From Metopolophium dirhodum (taxonomy: Eukaryota; Arthropoda; Insecta; Hemiptera; Aphididae), in contig NC_083560.1 in the NCBI RefSeq assembly GCF_019925205.1, forward strand, positions 17,937,145 to 18,001,144: a stretch of 64,000 nucleotides of DNA. Reading direction: 5' to 3'. The translations under genes were made by a program, and so were the position numbers. Shown here one piece after another: positions 47,773-59,813 of the stretch. Position 1 is the stretch's first letter. The number at the start of each line of letters is the position of its first letter. The notes under the pieces were generated by a model. That model was given only the letters and a program-made list of their open reading frames with translations, did no database searches and had not been told where the DNA came from.

Positions 47773-48076
47773 AAAAAGTTGTTTGTACGAAATCAATAAC
47801 ACATTTCGTCGTCAATTATTGGAACAAAAGTCATATAGTTATGTGATAATATGTTGTCTGGTATGGCCGCTTTCAAAACAATATCGTTTAGCATCGAAAA
47901 AGTCGTCGTAAATAATTTACATTAAAAAAAAAATATTTTATTCTAATTGTACCTAGTATATAATATTTAATAAAATATTTGTGTGGAGTGTCGAAATAAT
48001 ATGTTGACGAAAATCGTAATAATTTTTTTTTAACAGAAAGTGCGTTTGCTATTGTAATATACTATTGTTATTATGT
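47773..48076. repeat. duplicated segment, copy 2 (empty site)
   Basis: About 305 bp, uninterrupted, with TTTAATAAAATATTTGTGTG at the site where copy 1 carries the hAT element. Confidence 0.8.
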
Positions 48077-48871
48077 CTCTTACGAGCTGAACAGTTTTTA
48101 AACTTTAAGCAGAACCAAAAAAACTTAGGACCTACCTAAAAGGGTCCTAAAAAATCATCATTTATTACAGCAAAAAAAAAATTGTAATTTAAAATTTTTA
48201 TAACTTTTGTATTTAACATAATATTTTATCACGCGCCCACCAAATTTGGACTTGAGGTAGTTTCCTAAAAAAACAAACCTACTTGGTATTCCACCAACGT
48301 AGGTGGGTACAACGGTCGAGACGTGATGACCCCTCCAGGGAATATTATGCGTAGGCACGCACAAAATCATACAACTACATACTTTATGTCTTTGTGCAAT
48401 ACTATCATTCGTTTTCATTCGTTAATATTGCTTAGTAATTCGTCAAAGTTATGACGCGATAAAGCCTCCCTTAAATAGGGGTGATTTGTTCCGTCACATA
48501 TCTACCTTATACGTGTTTAGCCATTTGCGCGGGTTTAATATGTAGGTATAATAAATTATCGGTATGATAAAAAAAAAACTACAATGCGGGCACTTTATAC
48601 CCGCACCGGTCGGGTATATAACGGTCTTAAGATATTATTAGTTTGGTTTGAACTACTTGAGTTACGTGCAACAATATTATATTATAATATCCATATTTTA
48701 GCTTGGTAAAAAATATGGTTTGAATAACATTTTATTGCGTTCAGAGAATGGGAAAATCTCCACCGGGCCGAATGACGCCATTGTAATAACTATGGTCTAA
48801 TCTCAGTAGGACAACCGCAGTGTTGAGCCGAGATAAATATAATTGTATCTAGATAAACTCAATACTGAGGA
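48077..48871. other. no supported gene
   Basis: The 86-codon minus-strand frame at 48158-48418 has no domain or splice context. Confidence 0.4.
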
Positions 48872-49374
48872 CAGGGGTCACCAATTAATACTTTTGGAGG
48901 GCCATCAAAACTCGAAGCAAATATTCTTAACAGATTATGTTATCATGCAAAAATAACATAATGGACTAGTGGAAATAAAATGATAACGGATTAATTGAAT
49001 TAAATTAAAATAAAATACAAATGTTTAACAATTATAATACAAATAGAAAATTAGCTTAAAATTATTGGGAAAAACGGCAAGTCTTGCTCTCAACTAACTG
49101 CATGAAATTTGGGGTGCGATTCATGCAGGTTATTTTCTTGCACTATTAATATTTTATATGCCGGTTCTAAAATGTTTGATTTACAAAGTTCACAAATCAC
49201 TGGACGTTTTTCGGAAAATTATTTATGCGAAGTCTTATTATAACGTTTAACATTGAAAACTTAATAACAGCTACTGTCTGCAGGTGACAAATCAAATAAA
49301 ATGGCAAGGCCCCCATATGTGTACTTTACTATCGGTTTTTACTTTTTTCTGCGGGCCGCCTTTGGTAACCGCTG
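48872..49374. mobile_element. hAT-like element (CAGGGGTCACCAA ends)
   Basis: Left CAGGGGTCACCAATTAATA and right CTTTGGTAACCGCTG are inverted, in the CAGNGGTNACCAA style common in hAT MITEs. Subterminal GGAGGGCC / GCGGGCCGCC also pair. 503 bp, no ORF, and the 8-bp flanks do not match. Confidence 0.6.
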
Positions 49375-49589
49375 CTCTTTAGGACATGGTGGTTTTCAAC
49401 ATGTGTATCACCAAAAAGAAATACGAAAAAAATAAATAGAAAATTGTAACCAAGCGATAATTATAACATTTTCACTTTATTTATAACCATTAACATAATA
49501 GATTGATTCGAAGACCTCGGTTGACAAGCCATTCATTATCGATAATATCCACGTGAAATCAATAATCATCCATAATCGAATTGAAGAGC

Positions 49590-50030
49590 AAAAATCCAAA
49601 ACGTGGTATTGCCAAAATTTCGAATTTCGAGTTAAACATCGATTGTTGTATGGGAAAAAAATGCGAGAAATTCGATTTTGCAGTCGGAATTTAATTATAT
49701 CGATTACTTTTGTGAATAAAACTGATGTTCAATGCATAACGTGATATTGCAGCCATATTTATTGTCAAAGCAAAACGTGGTATTCTTATGTTCAATAATA
49801 AGTTTTTCAGTCAATTCAGTCAAGTCAAAACGTATTATTGCCCATGTTATATGTATTGGGGTATACTTGTTATCATTGCAAAACGTGGTATTGGCAATGT
49901 TAAATTTTTCTTGAAAACGTGGTATTGCCGACGATAATGCGTTTTGCATCAACAAAAATTGGAACAACGTCAAAACGTGCTATTGCCATTACCTTTTCTA
50001 AACCTGCAATACCACATTTTGGCCTGTAAA
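49590..50030. repeat. irregular array of a 'CAAAACGTGGTATTGCC' motif
   Basis: Near-identical copies start at about 49597, 49737, 49775, 49824, 49879, 49912 and 49969, with one inverted copy (GCAATACCACATTTTGG) at about 50005 and a weak one at 50159. Spacing is irregular (about 35-140 bp), so this is not a simple satellite or a CRISPR array. The 89-codon minus-strand frame (49704-49973), with repeated NTTFC-DNKY, is translation of the array. Confidence 0.75.
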
Positions 50031-50212
50031 CACTTTTTCAAAGTATTAAAACTAAGTTTTAAACTCAAAATAGATTTATTTTGACATCGCCGATCGTTTT
50101 TTTTTTCGTTTTTTACATATTTCGACTGAACCAATATTACAAGTGTTAATTCATGTCATAAAACGTGATATAGTTTATCTGAACATTATTTTACTTTCAA
50201 GTCATAGCCTAT

Positions 50213-50607
50213 GGGCCGGGCTTTAAACAGTAAATATTTTTTCCGATTTTGGTTTCGGTTTCGGTTATCGGTATATTTATTTATTCCTATTTTGATTTCG
50301 GTTTTGGATATCGGTATTTAATATTTCTGATATCGTTTTTGGTTTTGAATACCGGTTTTTATATTTTTCGATTTCAGTTTCGGATATCAGTATTTATTTT
50401 TTCCGATTTTGATTTCAGTTTCGGATATTTTTATTTATATTTTTTTATTTCGTTTTTGGTTGTGAATTTTCCAGGTTTCGATTTCAGTTTTAATTAACAG
50501 GTATTGGTTTTTTTCGATTTTGTTTTCGGCTTTGGTATCGATTTCGGTTTTAACGGTTTTAACCGGTATTTATTCAAAAACGGCATCAAACATCGGTTTC
50601 AAGCCCT
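50213..50607. mobile_element. GGTTTCGG-type MITE
   Basis: Left GGGCCGGGCTTTAAAC and right CGGTTTCAAGCCC are roughly inverted. The interior is an array of TTTCGGTTTCGGATATCGG motifs. Same family as 16426-16971. The 82-codon frame rich in Phe and Tyr is low-complexity. Confidence 0.55.
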
Positions 50608-51230
50608 CTTTTTGGGTATTATTATTATTATGTTTTCACTACTTTCAAACGGTCTCATTGTGCAATAATTGTATGCGCGTAGATTATCCTCGAAACACTC
50701 ATACAGTCGTGTACACCACAGGTTCTCAAATTTATTTAATCCACTGCCCACTTTCAGAATCAATAATTTACTAAAGTCCCCAAAATTGTTTAAGCTTATC
50801 TACCATCTTAAAATCAGCACCTGGTTATTGAAATTGTTATATTTAATAACGCCATACTTCTTTTATATCTGAGTTCAAACTATATCATCATGTTTACTTG
50901 ATCATATTTAAAATTATAGTATTTAAAATTCAAACATTAATCACTAATATGAATCCTATTTCAAAGTATTTTTATTAAAATTAAACTAAAACGTATCTAA
51001 TGCGAATGATGAACCTGATGCTCTTTAACAAGTACGTTAACATCAGACTTAAATTTACTTAAAAACAGACGTAAGTGGAATTATGTGGACATGTAGTAGG
51101 TATTTAATTTTAATTTAGAGTATAAGAAGAACATTTTTTTTCCGCTTCTCTTTTAATCACCTCTAGTCTTCAACGCCCCTAAAACTCCTTCGTGTCTTAC
51201 ACCACCCCCCTGGGGGCTTCCAACGTCCAC
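50608..51230. other. AT-rich DNA, nothing supported
   Basis: No exon or complete element. A fragment near 50700-50770 (GGTTCTCAAATTTATTTAATCC) resembles a worn transposon end. Confidence 0.35.
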
Positions 51231-51254
51231 GGGGGGGGGGGGGGGGGGGGGGGG
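51231..51254. repeat. poly-G tract, 24 G
   Basis: Uninterrupted G24. It can form a G-quadruplex and is prone to length error in sequencing. Confidence 0.9.
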
Positions 51255-51587
51255 CGCTATCACCAACTTTGAGAAAGACCGGTGTACACCTATATATTGT
51301 ATTATGTGCAACACGATATTCGATTTCGGGGAAAATTCTTCCACGTGCGACCAAACACCGGCACGAGGACCACTAACGTCGATAGGGCGGGTACGTCATT
51401 AGGTATATCACTGTACCGCAATAATACTTGCAGACGCTTCTTCGGGTGCGGCAGACAGTTGACACAGTGATTGGCCACGTGTTGTAGAATATTCAGTAGG
51501 TACGCTATCGTATTATGGAAATAGCTGCGGGTGGTGAGGGCATAATATTTTTAAGCTATAATAATATTTTATTGCGTAAACGAGGCT

Positions 51588-51780
51588 ATATATATATATG
51601 TATACGGACTGTCGTCCGACGGTTTTGCGCCACTACACCCCAGAGAGGCGCCCGCGCGCAGACGAGGACTTCGGCATGACAACGATTAAAATATAAACGA
51701 TTTTCACAGTATTTTCCGGACGAACGAGCAAAATTGGATTCGGTGAGTTGGTCCGACGGCCGCCGCGAACGTTTTCCAAC
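51588..51780 (+). promoter_or_regulatory. possible promoter and untranslated first exon
   Basis: A TATATATATATG tract is followed within about 40 bp by a sharply GC-richer stretch (GAGAGGCGCCCGCGCGCAG) and then a good donor, CGGTGAGTTG, at about 51740. This is the pattern of an insect core promoter with a 5' untranslated exon. No downstream coding exon on the plus strand was recognised in the remaining 12 kb. Alternatively it is just a GC-rich island. Confidence 0.25.
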
Positions 51781-51869
51781 GGTAACCGAATTGGGCGTGT
51801 GTCAGATTATTTTTTTTTCCTCGAGTTTTTCTATAGGTATAGTATAGGGATATGTACGCTCGAGTGCGT

Positions 51870-52515
51870 TTACTTTGACGTAAATACGCTACGTACGATT
51901 ACACAACTTACGTGGTTGTACGATAATAGCTGCAGGTTCGTGGCCCGAGGGGTGGAGAGGTCCATCCCTGGTTTTTTGTTTTTTTTTTTTTATTAAATAC
52001 AAAGATCAAAATAAATACCTATAAAATAAATAATAATAACATGTCTAGTTAACAGGTGGTCAGTGTGCTGCGGTCGCGGAAACATCTGTGCCGCCGTATA
52101 GATTTAATGTAACTTCAGACACCGATTTATACGTATTTTTCAGTTACACAAAAATATAATATGTAGGGCTGCTAAATTACAGTGAAAAATTGAAATACAT
52201 TTTTCTTAGCTTATATTACATAACGGTGAAATGAATTTTTAAGCATTTACCTACCCTATATATTTTACTTGTTTTTTTATCGTTACTTTTTACGATGATT
52301 TTTTCCGCCAAATTACCATTTTGACACACACATTTTTGAAAATCTATTTAAAAACGATTTGTGTGTGTATGTGTGGGGAGGGGGGTAATTTTGGAACCAT
52401 TAACCTACAGTTCGTTTACTTTGATGTAAATACGCTATATTATACGATTACACAACGGGCGTGGGGGGGGGGGTGAACGATAATAGCCGCAGGTTCGTAC
52501 CCCGAGGGGTGGATC
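51870..52515. repeat. pair of direct repeats about 540 bp apart
   Basis: TTTACTTTGA-GTAAATACGCTA, ACGATTACACAAC, GATAATAGC-GCAGGTTCGT and CCCGAGGGGTGGA occur at 51868-51957 and 52418-52511. The second copy contains a G run. Confidence 0.65.
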
Positions 52516-52579
52516 CAGCCCAAGATAACTCGGGAGAGGGGTGGAGGTGGTAGAGGGCAATCATTAGTTTTTTTTATTA

Positions 52580-52775
52580 AATGACGCCTATGAACCCAAT
52601 CATATTTTTATAAAATTGTAAAATGACATTAAATATTTTTCCCAATAAATTTATAATTTGTTCAAGTTAAATGCATATTGTCCGATTTGTCGCGCAAATT
52701 TTGGAGTTTTTAAGTGCATAATATTAAGAGCTAAAATGTAACATTTTTAGTGCTACAAATTCCGAGCCTTGATTA
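52580..52775. repeat. dispersed repeat, copy 1
   Basis: Shares TTCAAGTTAAATGCAT, TTTTGGAGTTTTTAAGTGC, TAAGAGCTAAAA and TTTTTAGTGCTACAAAT-CGAGCCTTG with 56625-56830. Confidence 0.65.
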
Positions 52776-53006
52776 TAACTCATAAACTGCTCGTTTATTC
52801 ATCGAAGTGATAAAAATGAATATTTCATTAAAAAAAAAGTAAAAATAAAAACGATTACCTACGATATAAATTAGTTGATAAAATTTTTTTTTTAAAGATA
52901 CATGTTGTTTTAGGACGACTCAAAAATATGGTCTAAAAGTGGTTTATCATTTTTAAAACAATAATAGTGCTCAAACGTTAAACTGATAACCCGGTATCGC
53001 GGCATC

Positions 53007-53267
53007 GTGACCGCGGGGTCCGAGGGACACCGGAGAATAATTCGAATTAAATATCCGAACGTCAACCGCGATGCGAACGGAGGTTCGGCTAAGCCGCAAA
53101 GTGCCACGGTCAATCCCGAAAACCTGACACATGTCGGAGAATGGTCGCGACTCGCGATGGAGACGACTTATTCCGAGGACGCTTACACAGGAAACTCTGA
53201 AAATTTCGTACGAGCTCTCAGCCCGCAAACGTTCGTCAGCTGCAGTTTTGGTGGTCCGCCGGACTGA
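53007..53267 (+). CDS. orphan ORF in a GC-richer island, 86 codons, coding status uncertain
   Basis: The frame includes RRIIRIKYPNVNRDANGGSA, KPQSATVNPENLTHVGEWSR and LAMETTYSEDAYTGNSENF. Composition is protein-like, but the opposite strand (52971-53306, 111 codons) and a second plus frame (53131-53313) are also open, as expected for GC-rich sequence. No recognised domain. It may be an exon, a decayed gene or promoter-type sequence. Confidence 0.22.
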   Translation: MTAGSEGHRRIIRIKYPNVNRDANGGSAKPQSATVNPENLTHVGEWSRLAMETTYSEDAYTGNSENFVRALSPQTFVSCSFGGPPD

Positions 53268-53740
53268 CCGACCTTTTGAGATCGGTCGGACGAGTTCACT
53301 TTTCATACGATAATGGCTGTATAGTCAACTGCGGTAAAGAGACTTAAGACGACGGTAAATCACTTTTGCATGATTTATACGTTTTTCAAATTCTTAACAA
53401 ACTTCGGACTTTCGACTCGCATCTTATGTACGATTTCGTTTTCCGTTTATCGTATTAGTCCGATAGGGCTACGATTTGTAAGCGATAGGAATTTGAAAAT
53501 TTGCGTTGTTATTTTTAAAAATATAATATTTTAAATCCTAGTTATTTATATGGTGTCGCTAATGGGCGGCTGCTTTCCACAAACTATTCACGTGTTATGC
53601 GTTCGATTACTCGTAAACTTTTTTTCTCTCTTTCATCGACTGATTGTTCCATCACCTTGTATGCACGTAAATTCCTGTATCGCATTTACTCATTGTGCCA
53701 CCCCATAGGTACAGATTGGAAATTTCATTTAAAAATAAAA

Positions 53741-55085
53741 AAGCTGTTGTCACTCTGCTGTACGGTAGGTTACAGGTGGGTGTCACTGTAATGGATGGTG
53801 TTAAATTTGAATTCAATGACATAATATCATTGTAGGTTAACTTACCCAACTATACGCGAAAAACGATTCCGAACGGAGACGGTTTGTCAGCCTAGCATAT
53901 TTTATATAATTGTTGATATTAATACGGTAAGTCAAATTAATATTATTTGCATATTATCGTAATTCAATATTCGTATAAAATAATATACATGAGAAACTTC
54001 CAGTCCCCACGGATAATATTTTTAAATTACAACAAATAACCAAAATCTTTATTCTTAAATGTTACTTAATGTGTGATTTCGACCAAATTTGAACATAAAA
54101 TAACTGTAAAAAAAATCCTGTTTTTATATTTTTAGTTACAGACTAACCTACTTACGTACAACCTTATTTTAATTTTTCAATCCTTAAGTGTAAAATTTGA
54201 ACTTTTTATAAATTTCCAACTACAAAATCAAATTTTTGAATTTTAGATTTGATAAATTTTGTCAAAATTTGAACTTTAAATGCTTATAAAAAAATGTGTG
54301 CCTGTGAATTTTTAATGTTTTTCAACTGATATTGTAACAATATAATATAAGGAGCCTAGTATTAAATTTTCACGTTTTTAACCCACCAAATAAAATTTAA
54401 TTGACATTTATAGAAAAAGAAATGCACCAACTAGATTTATTTTCCCATCGAACTGTTGATGAAAATTTAAAATGTCTGTGAACAGCTCAAAACAAGTCAA
54501 TATATTTTTAAAATTGTATCAAGCATAGAAATTGAGTGAATATCCAATGTTGTAAAAATTTGAACTTCGAACCCTCATTAAAATTTAAATTGACTTTCTG
54601 GCAGACATTTTTTGTTTGATAAATGTAGACAAACTCATGAGAGATTTTATATTAAATTTTCAAATCTTAGATTAAAAATTAAAATTTTTTTATGAATTTC
54701 CAACTCAAAATAATTTACACATTTACATGATTTGTACGTATTTAGGTAGTTAAAGTTTGAACTTTAAATGCTTATAACAAAAAAATTGTGACTGGATTTT
54801 CAATATTTTTCAAATGTCATTGTAACAATATATTAGGAGTTTTCGTATCACATTTTCACGTTTTTAACCCAACATATAAAATTTAATTGACATTCATAGA
54901 AAAAATAATACACCAATTAGATTTATTTTTCCATCGAACAAGATACTGTTGATGAAAATCAAAGCTTTTTTAATGCACTAAAATGTGATGAAATTCAAAA
55001 AAATTAAAAAATTAAAAATGAGTATAAAAAACTTATCATTGTAAAATTAATATATTATTCATGGTGCCGCTGAGAATCTAAAATC
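53741..55085. mobile_element. 1.3-kb element, GGTGGGTAAGT / GAGCGGAGC family
   Basis: The left end shows CTCTGCTGTACGGTAGGTTAC and TGTCACTGTAATGGATGG; the right end GCTGAGAATCTAAAAT. Interior blocks CTTATAAAAAAATGTGTGCC and CCAACTAGATTTATTTTCCC occur twice (54420s and 54910s), showing an internal duplication of about 490 bp. No transposase frame. Confidence 0.6.
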
Positions 55086-56624
55086 TTAGGTATCAAATGT
55101 TAAACAGTTGTATGTGAATATTCATCGCAGATAATAATATATTCGAGTATTTTACCACCATAAGTTTTGTAAACCATGTCATATTAATTAACACCTAAAC
55201 TTAGAACTTTAGGAAATCTTCGAAATAGTGTACACATGAATATTGCACTAAATGTCACGTTTTCTGTTTTTATTTACCAAAGTTTTGTTTATTCAGAGAA
55301 AGTTCTAGAATACCTAGCGTTTAAAATTTAATTTTTTTTTTAATTTATTGCGTTCTTACCTACCTATAATTTATGACGTGTTGCGAAGTGGACAAAAGAA
55401 TCTAGTTAAGAACTTTTATCTAGCGGAAATAATATCACAATGTAGGTCATTCGTCGTAAATCTAAATTTAGATACTGCGATACTATTTTTTACGATCGTC
55501 GAATGTCTAATTTTAGGTACCTAACGACGATAACGTCACTGAACTGCGAACAGATAATTGATTGCCACATACTCATTCAACATATTTTATAAGTTCGAAT
55601 TCGTGCTCAGGCTATGATTTATGCCATAAAAAAATCATAAATAATAGCGTACGTCATGCAGTATAGTGCACTTAACTGACAAAATATTATCATAAGCATA
55701 AAAAATCAATTAATAATCATTTACATAATATTATGATTCGCAGTACATATCACCAAAATACGCTCTAAAATTGTGTAAAAAAAAAAATAGTAAATATGTG
55801 ATTGGGATCAACAAAACATACGCTTGAAATCAAAATTATGATATCTATGTATTTTATTTTTATTTAAATAAGAAGAAGACCAAAAAAAAAAAAATGTCAT
55901 ATCAATTTGAAGTCCTGGTTTTATTCCCATATAACGACATGGAATTGATTATAATTACCTATCTTAACCTAGGTCACAATAAATTGAATGCGACAAACAT
56001 TTAAGAAAAAAAACATTTAAACGCTGCAGAGTTTAATTTTCTAAACAGGTCCTAAAATAAATATTTATAGAAGTTGAACGTTTTAATGATAATTTACAAT
56101 TTGTCAACCGAAAAATTTTTTAATAAATCGATATAACTAGGGCTAGGAAGTTCTAGTAAATGAATATTTTTCTTGGTTCGTCCTAGAACATCAAAATCAA
56201 GATACAAATATGTTCCACACTTCTCTGATGTCATACACGAAGTTTTATTTTGCTAGTTTTTATTGCTATTTTACTACTTTAGGGTTTTTAGTGCTATTTT
56301 CGGGTATATTTTCATAACATACATATTATGTTATACATAATATAGGAAATGATCACATTATGTTGAAAATAATGATTAACTTGGTTAGGAAATAAATTGA
56401 ATTTAGCGAATAATATTTCATGTTTTCGCCACTATACAGCTCATTAACATTATGGTGTATTAATAGAAAAATAGAAAAACATAAGAAAGCATTTAATAAT
56501 AATCAAGTGTAATTGTCAAGGTAATTTATATGAAATCATTTAATCATAATATTTATAAGTACACTTTTAACAACATATTTAAGTAATTTAATATTTTTGT
56601 TAACAGTTTCTAATTTAACCAGTC
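55086..56624. other. AT-rich DNA, nothing recognised
   Basis: No exon, open frame or element ends seen. Confidence 0.4.
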
Positions 56625-56830
56625 CAGACAGTCCCTGACGGGCCTATGAGCCCAACGATTTTACAAAATTGTTGAATTACACAAAATTTGTTTTTCTTAA
56701 AAATGTATATTCTTTTCAAGTTAAATGCATGTTTTTTGATTTTTCGTGAATATTTTCAATTTTGGAGTTTTTAAGTGCATATTGTTAAGAGCTAAAAAGA
56801 AACATTTTTAGTGCTACAAATCTCGAGCCT
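56625..56830. repeat. dispersed repeat, copy 2
   Basis: Second copy of the 52580-52775 repeat. Confidence 0.65.
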
Positions 56831-57129
56831 TGGATATACGTAAGATAATAATATTAATATAATTTGAACGGACGTTAGACTATTTCCATCCCGAAACAAA
56901 TAATACCATAATATAATATGTATACCAAACTCGTTCGTTGGTATTCGAACCGTATAATAAAATGCAATTTGAATAACGACAAACGATGTCGAAAAAAACC
57001 AAACACGATACGGACGTAAACCGAATGTTGACGATTCGTTGGTACGCACCTCACACCGAAAAATAGTTCCAAGTGCTGTTGTTTTGGTCTCTGAGTGGAA
57101 CGACGATAGTATTGATTTTACGATGATAA

Positions 57130-57130
<1 letters not shown>

Positions 57131-57158
<28 letters not shown>
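57131..57158. repeat. (GT)14 microsatellite
   Basis: Fourteen perfect GT units. The overlapping frame with a Cys-Val run is its translation. Confidence 0.95.
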
Positions 57159-57161
<3 letters not shown>

Positions 57162-58806
57162 TTTGTTTTTTATGTGTCTGTAGACACTTTTACTTTAATG
57201 TTTAATACATATTATAGTAGAAACTAGAAGATATGCTTCGACTTTCAACTCCAGTAACATAATATAATCTCATAGAAAACAATTCGGTATACTTATTTCG
57301 AGGTGTTCAAAAGTAAAAGTACTTTTCTACACTAGTTTGTTTCTTATTATATAATAGTAAAATTGGTTAGAAACCAAAAAAAAAAAAATGTAAGTAGAAT
57401 AAAAAAACAGAAAATTTCAATTTTTAAATATTAGTATATCGATAAAAAGTAGGTTGTAACAGTTACAAAATAAAATAATATTACAAGCCATGTGACTCTC
57501 TAGATTTTTGCCATACAAGCCACTTGTCTCACGAAGAAAGTTTTTTAACCAATGTGCAAATACAGTGTGGCCCTATGCAGTTCGTTTAGGCATTAGTTAT
57601 ATAAAACGAATTCAGCAAGCTCTGTCTCTCTTGAAATCTCAAATGTCTTTGGTGTGAGAGAGATCCTACGCGTTGAATACTTGCATCGCGTTTTCATACT
57701 ATGGATCATAATCAGGGGTGGCTCCAAGGGGGGAGGGGGCTCTAGGGGCCGCGGCTCCCCCCCCCAGCTGTATTTATATAAACAATTTTATACAGTTAAA
57801 AGCAAAATTAAAAATCATTGACATTTTCGGCACGAGGGCTGACGAATAACGACCAACTACCTATGTAAATGGTTATAATACTGTTTAAGTTTATGTTTCT
57901 ATAAATATAATTACATACTATACCATCGGTTAATTTACCTCTTGTCGATTAGGCCCTACTATAGCTATCATTCGATGATATTTAATACAATCAACAAACT
58001 TTTGAAAATGTTCAGTTGTTGTAAGTGTACGGCTATAATATCCTTTTTGGTATAACAAACATATTGTCGTTTTTTTTATTTTCACATAAACAAAATAAAT
58101 CAAGAAAATAAATTTCATGAAATTTTAAAACCATTCTCGTAGCATATTTTAGAGCCTTTTGGAACATGAGATGATAATATAATAATTCTCGCCTGTGTAA
58201 CCTCAGTATTTCCCCACTGCAGTCTCCTCCGTGCACTGCACCTATACCTGCAGCGTGAGTTGCTATTCGATTGCTTGTACTGCTCGATATACCATCTACC
58301 GGGGTTAGGGTTTTCCGTCAAATCTCATAGGTGCCTAATCTACGCGAAATTGTTTTATATTCCCGATCGTCGCGTCCTAAATTATTTGCTCCGCCACATT
58401 GACCGTCACGCGCGATGCGCGACCCGACCGACGAAGAAGCACTTCGTGTCACATGGACGAGTATCATTTTTAAGTAATTGAAAACCCGCGCAGTTTCGAT
58501 AACCTAAATGTGTATTTGTCACGTAAAATTCTGAACGAAACTCGCGTAGGTCCCAAAAGTGCTATATCACCCTTGTATCTCCGAGTCAAATCAAATCCGT
58601 GTACCTATTCAATTGTGCTTTCTTTACGGTGACAACAGTACGGAAATTCCAATTCAATCGCATAAGAATCAAATTTTTTGTTTCGAAAATTTTTCAAAAA
58701 ACGTTCGATGCAATTGATTTTTTGTTTTATATTTTCAAGACGGCTGTTTTCTTTATTGATTTTTTTAGAACTCGGACTTCTTCCGGGGCACTAGAAGTTT
58801 TTATTA
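57159..58806. other. mixed DNA with a hAT end fragment and a GC-richer island
   Basis: CAGGGGTGGCTCCAAGGGG at 57713-57731 is a typical hAT terminus, but no partner end is visible. At 58190-58480 a GC-richer stretch carries a 73-codon plus-strand frame and an overlapping minus-strand frame. Neither has a recognised domain. Confidence 0.35.
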
Positions 58807-59811
58807 CAGTCAGACTTGGTTAGCTCGAAGTCGAACAACAATAATTTCAAGTTATCCGTGGATAATACAATTATATGAATTTCCAGGGACCCGTAAAAAG
58901 TTCGAGTCATCGCCAATTTCAAGTTAAAAATGTTCGATTCAACCAAGTTCGGCCGTCGAGATAACAGGGTATTACGCCTGTACCTACTATTTGTATCTAT
59001 TTCGTTTTACATTTAAAAAATAACTTATACATTCGCAGTACATGGTTACATAAAGTCGATAAAATTGTAACTTCCTAAATAATGAAAGTCGCATACAAGC
59101 TGCAAAGCTCTGGATTTGGTTATAATTGTGTATACATATTATTGTCAAACACTATGCAAAGCTAACAGTTAGATATTTACAGATTGTCATGAGAAATCTG
59201 CGTTCCAATCAAGGTCGACTGAATCTATAAAAATACTATTCTAACTTAGTCAACAAATTAATTTGCTTTAACCTGGTCGATTTCCCCCCAATTTATATAG
59301 ATATATTATATTCTGAGCGAGGAAGCTAGTGGTTTTACAATGGTGTTTATTTTATTTTTTACTTTTTTTATCCTGCATACGAAATTTATACCAGAAGGAG
59401 TGCTTTGATTTCAACCCACAGTACATTATCTTTTAGAAAATTGGATCAAGATGGTACTTTTAATCAAGAGGTCATTTTTCCGTTTTCTCAATATTTATTT
59501 AATGCCACGGGAAAAACCACGGACAAATCACGTCAACACCGCTAAAAATGGGATTATAATTTCAAACCCTTTTTTTTATCACCATAGAAACGATTAAAAA
59601 ATATTAACATTATAATATTAAATTCAACTATTGGGACATACTCTATATAGGTAGGTGTGAGCTCGCTATTATTCCAACCCTGTTGTGTATACATTAGAGA
59701 GGTCGTTACTATAAGACATATCATCAAGTTCGGCCGTATTGTATTATCTTTGAATTATTATACGAACTTTTTGACCAGTCCCTTCGACTTCGACTTAACC
59801 GGGTCCGACTG
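58807..59811. mobile_element. pogo/Tc1-mariner-like non-autonomous element with TA duplication
   Basis: Begins CAGTCAGACTTGGTTAGCTC then GAAGTCGAA. Ends TTCGACTTCGACTTAACC then GGGTCCGACTG. The two are about 30-bp imperfect inverted repeats. TA flanks both sides (58805-58806 and 59812-59813). The CAGT start and TA target fit pogo/Tigger-type elements. It contains a half copy of the GAGCGGAGC family (59310-59640). No transposase frame. Confidence 0.65.
58978..59285. repeat. direct repeat copy 1 (inside the pogo-like element)
   Basis: Shares CTATTTGTATCTATTT-GTTTTACATTTAAAAAATAAC, ATACAAGCTGCAAAGCTCTG and CTGCGTTCCAATCAAGGTCGA with 59814-60125, at roughly 90 percent by eye. Confidence 0.75.
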
Positions 59812-59813
59812 TA

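Noticed and set aside
49590..50030. CRISPR-like array
   Set aside because: Repeats are imperfect, partly inverted and irregularly spaced, and the genome is eukaryotic.
50249..50497. 82-codon plus-strand frame rich in Phe, Tyr and Ser
   Set aside because: Low-complexity translation of a GGTTTCGG repeat array.
57039..57227. Open frame with a Cys-Val run
   Set aside because: Translation of the GT microsatellite.
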